Assembly (NCBI GenBank): GCA_025463135.1
Contig: JAOAPY010000031.1
Location: forward strand, 119,047 to 183,046
Length of the DNA stretch: 64,000 nucleotides
Direction: 5' to 3'
Origin: Acidobacteriota bacterium
GTDB taxonomy: Bacteria > Acidobacteriota > Blastocatellia > Pyrinomonadales > Pyrinomonadaceae
Shown: positions 62,028-64,000 of the stretch, piece after piece
How the letters are laid out: each line of letters starts with the position of its first letter
Numbering within the stretch: position 1 is the first letter of the stretch
Notes under the pieces: generated by a model
The model's database searches: none
What the model was told of the DNA's origin: nothing
Seen by the model: the letters and a program-made list of their open reading frames with translations, nothing else
Position numbers and translations under genes: made by a program

Positions 62028-62702
62028 CTAATTCGCTTCCACGTCTGCTTCCTGCTTGAGTTGCTCTTTCGCTTCCTTGCCCGCGGTCGTGGCAGCCCTG
62101 CCTCGTCGTGTAAGCAGATAGACCAGCAGTGCCACCAACCCGAGCGCGGCAATAATATTAATAATGGCGAGTCCATTCTTCTCGATGAAACTCAGAACGC
62201 TCCGACCATAATATACCGCCAGAATTCCTTCGACGTAGTAACGCAGAGCCCTGGCAATAAACACCGTGACCACGAATCTCCAGCGGGGATATTCCAGCGC
62301 GCCCGCAGTGGCGACAAAAATCTTGAAAGGCAGAGGTGGAGGCAGAACTGCCGGCACAGCCAGCGCCAAAACGCCAAACCGCGCATAGTACTGTTCCGCG
62401 CGCAGAATGTGTTCCGCGCGAAAACGCCGGCGCAGCAGGGCCTGGCCACCGCGGCGCATAATCGAATAAAGCAGCAGACAGCCGATTACCGATCCGATTG
62501 CTGCAAACAACGGAAAATAGAAAACGGCGGAGTGGAATTTGTAACAGCGACCGACGACCAGATAATCGTTAATCTCCGGCAGGGATAGCAGCGAGGAATC
62601 CAGCGCCCCGATCAGGATCATTGCGGGGCCTGCAACATAAAGTGGCGCACCGATCACGAAATGCTGGAGCCAGCGACTAAATGTCCTTAACCATTCAAAC
62701 AT
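62028..62702 (-). CDS. VTT/DedA-type membrane protein (2)
   Basis: 224 residues, paralog of the next gene: LDSSLLSLPEINDYLVV, AIGSVIGCLLLYSIMRRGG, VLPPPLPFKIFVATAGALEYPRWRFVVTVFIARALRY. The two share the PPP-PFK-FV-T-G block, so they arose by duplication or act as a pair. The C-terminal tail is charged (Lys/Glu). Confidence 0.88.
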   Translation of the reverse strand: MFEWLRTFSRWLQHFVIGAPLYVAGPAMILIGALDSSLLSLPEINDYLVVGRCYKFHSAVFYFPLFAAIGSVIGCLLLYSIMRRGGQALLRRRFRAEHILRAEQYYARFGVLALAVPAVLPPPLPFKIFVATAGALEYPRWRFVVTVFIARALRYYVEGILAVYYGRSVLSFIEKNGLAIINIIAALGLVALLVYLLTRRGRAATTAGKEAKEQLKQEADVEAN

Positions 62703-62710
62703 AAGTTAGC

Positions 62711-62813
62711 GTGACAAGTGACAAGTAAACCGATCGAACCTGGACGATACCTACACGTACGCACACAAAGGCTGACTAGCTTACCGTCGCGACCAGCTAC
62801 TTGTCACTTGTTA
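62711..62813. repeat. Inverted heptamer repeat (GTGACAA)
   Basis: gtgacaagtgacaagta at the left and tacttgtcacttgttac at the right, with gtgacaa units of 7 bp. Lies between the barrel gene and the VTT gene. Confidence 0.75.
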
Positions 62814-62835
62814 CGGTTTTCGGGTTACGATTTTT

Positions 62836-63717
62836 CTATTGCTTCGCGGGCGCGAAGATTGAAGGTGAGTCGTAAGTGACACCCACTGTGACTCCGGATT
62901 TCGGACTAAACTTTCCGAGCCCCTTGATACCGGCAAAATCAAAGCGCAAACCCGAGGCGCGGATTTGCATGCCCAGACGTGCTTCAGATTGTGCTTCGGT
63001 ACCCAGCGGTCCATTGCCTGGGCGCGTATTGGCGCGGCCATTCACCTCGCCCGCCAGGCTGAATTGTTTGTTGATACGAAAGATACCGGCGGCGCCATAG
63101 GTGAGCATATCATTCTGCGTAAAGAGCAGCGTCGGCGCCGTAATAATAGCAATACCGACATTTCCGAAAGTGTTTAAGCGACCGTCCGGTCCAAACTTCT
63201 TACCCACCAGAATCGAGCCAAAGGCGTTGGTGTTATTCAATCCCAGACCACGAGCCTGATTCGAGTTTGGCAACTGCACACCTACACGAAATCCCAGTGA
63301 AGGAGCATGCGCTGTCTCGTTGTGTAACTTGATCTTGGTCCAGAGAATGAAGTCGCCTACATCATTGGTCGAATTCACGCCGGGAGCCAGCGTCAGCGGA
63401 ATCGCTCCGGGTCTGCGCGTATTGATACTGAGAAAATTCTGAGCCACGCCCTCGATCTGAAATTCTACGTTTGGCGAGAGCCCGATGTTGATGCCAATCA
63501 CGCCCACCCGCGTCAAATCGCCGGTAAGGCCCGAAGCGGTATATTTCACATCCTGCATGAAATCAAGTCCGGCCTGAATGCGCACCGTTCCCGGCGGAAT
63601 AATGTCCACATCTTCCGTCAACAACGGCCTTTGCTGAGCGCGCGCAACTGAACTGAGGCTAAACGCGAACACGAGCGCGATAGCTGCATGCATGATTGTT
63701 TTTAGAAGAGAAGTCAT
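62836..63717 (-). CDS. Outer-membrane beta-barrel-type protein
   Basis: 293 residues with signal peptide (MHAAIALVFAFSLSSVARAQ). Mature part has alternating strands with RIQAGLDFMQDVKY, VGVIGINIGLSPNVEFQIEGVAQNF, LGFRVGVQLPNSN, SEARLGMQIRASGLRFDFAGIKG and ends KSGVTVGVTYDSPSIFAPAKQ. It resembles the phenol-degradation MetA-like / transporter-like barrel families, but I cannot assign one. It points to a two-membrane cell. ATG 63717 preferred to TTG 63723. Confidence 0.75.
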   Translation of the reverse strand: MTSLLKTIMHAAIALVFAFSLSSVARAQQRPLLTEDVDIIPPGTVRIQAGLDFMQDVKYTASGLTGDLTRVGVIGINIGLSPNVEFQIEGVAQNFLSINTRRPGAIPLTLAPGVNSTNDVGDFILWTKIKLHNETAHAPSLGFRVGVQLPNSNQARGLGLNNTNAFGSILVGKKFGPDGRLNTFGNVGIAIITAPTLLFTQNDMLTYGAAGIFRINKQFSLAGEVNGRANTRPGNGPLGTEAQSEARLGMQIRASGLRFDFAGIKGLGKFSPKSGVTVGVTYDSPSIFAPAKQ

Positions 63718-63775
63718 CGACAACTGTGGATTGTAATCGCCGGCAAGCAGGCCGTCAACGCAAATGATTCGGCAG

Positions 63776-64000
63776 GTAGTGCTCCATTAAGGGGTTGCCA
63801 AAAAAGAAGACGGTTCGAAGGCAATGAGGTCAGACCACCTGCGGTAGCGGGTGGGTCTGCTCCCGAACAAGAGCGCTGGGCAAACCAGATCCTCTCGGCG
63901 TTATTGCTGCTCCAACGACAACCCACCCGCTACCGCAGGTGGTACTGACCTCATTGCCTCGCAGTAACTCGCCGGGCAGTCCTTTCTTTCTCAGCAACAC
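63776..64000. mobile_element. Nested palindromic element, copy 2 (cut by window end)
   Basis: Begins gtagtgctccattaaggggt and runs parallel to 33220 onward, including ctcgcagtaactcgccgggc and cctttctttctcagcaacac. Inner arms (63826-63856 and 63921-63952) match copy 1. The core 63857-63920 matches copy 1 only as its reverse complement, with about two mismatches. Confidence 0.85.

Overview
This 64-kb window reads as a chromosomal segment of a Gram-negative-type bacterium, most probably an Acidobacteriota member near the Blastocatellia. That placement is inference from gene content and style. Supporting features are housekeeping genes spread thinly among secreted hydrolases, a very high density of short palindromic repeats and heptanucleotide tandem repeats, an outer-membrane-type beta-barrel, lipoproteins, and RseP/MurJ/Hfq/MiaA. 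No rRNA, tRNA, CRISPR array or prophage was seen.

Layout. 1-9 kb: an exported subtilisin fused to a degenerate ClpB-like AAA+ domain, an NtrC-type regulator, murJ, and a beta-lactamase-fold protein with N-terminal tandem repeats. 9-12.3 kb: nnrE-nnrD fusion, tsaE, bacilliredoxin. 12.3-20.9 kb (minus strand): a dispersed tryptophan set (trpE, trpG, trpD, trpC, trpF, trpB, no trpA) interleaved with a cyclophilin and a diguanylate cyclase. 20.9-27.5 kb: a DECR-like reductase, an exported PEP-synthase-like protein, a macro-domain protein, rsmG and an S55 (SpoIVB-like) peptidase. 27.9-34 kb: a small two-gene cassette, mobA, a pseudo-hydrolase, a GT83-like membrane transferase, a Gfo/Idh oxidoreductase and a broken coiled-coil gene. 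34-39.3 kb: a serine hydrolase, a single-permease sulfate-family ABC transporter and remnants of a small cassette including a ynfA pseudogene. 39.4-47.6 kb: SpoIID/SPOR protein, a Uma2 pseudogene, a 31-aa microprotein with miaA, a frameshifted cysteine-rich secreted protein, hfq, tmk, holB. 47.6-51.6 kb: an M28 peptidase, a REP-associated transposase inside its own repeats, and a Phd/ParE-type pair. 51.7-58.6 kb (minus): the conserved uppS-cdsA-dxr-rseP-ispG block, interrupted by two tandem TIR-domain genes (one broken). 58.8-64 kb: truA, pyrE, a DnaQ-like exonuclease, two VTT/DedA proteins and an outer-membrane barrel.

Repeats are the strongest theme. At least six palindromic families recur, and they supply the last codons or the stop codon of several genes (trpB, tmk, pyrE, a serine hydrolase, the RAYT gene). 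A repeat sits inside the transporter operon. Two copies of one element, about 30 kb apart, carry the same central segment in opposite orientation. Several 7-bp-period tracts occur between genes.

Most notable candidates: the secreted pseudo-AAA+/subtilase fusion, the cysteine-rich secreted gene coupled to a downstream exported protein, the RAYT and its matching repeats, the invertible-looking element pair, and the TIR-TIR insertion in a cell-envelope operon.
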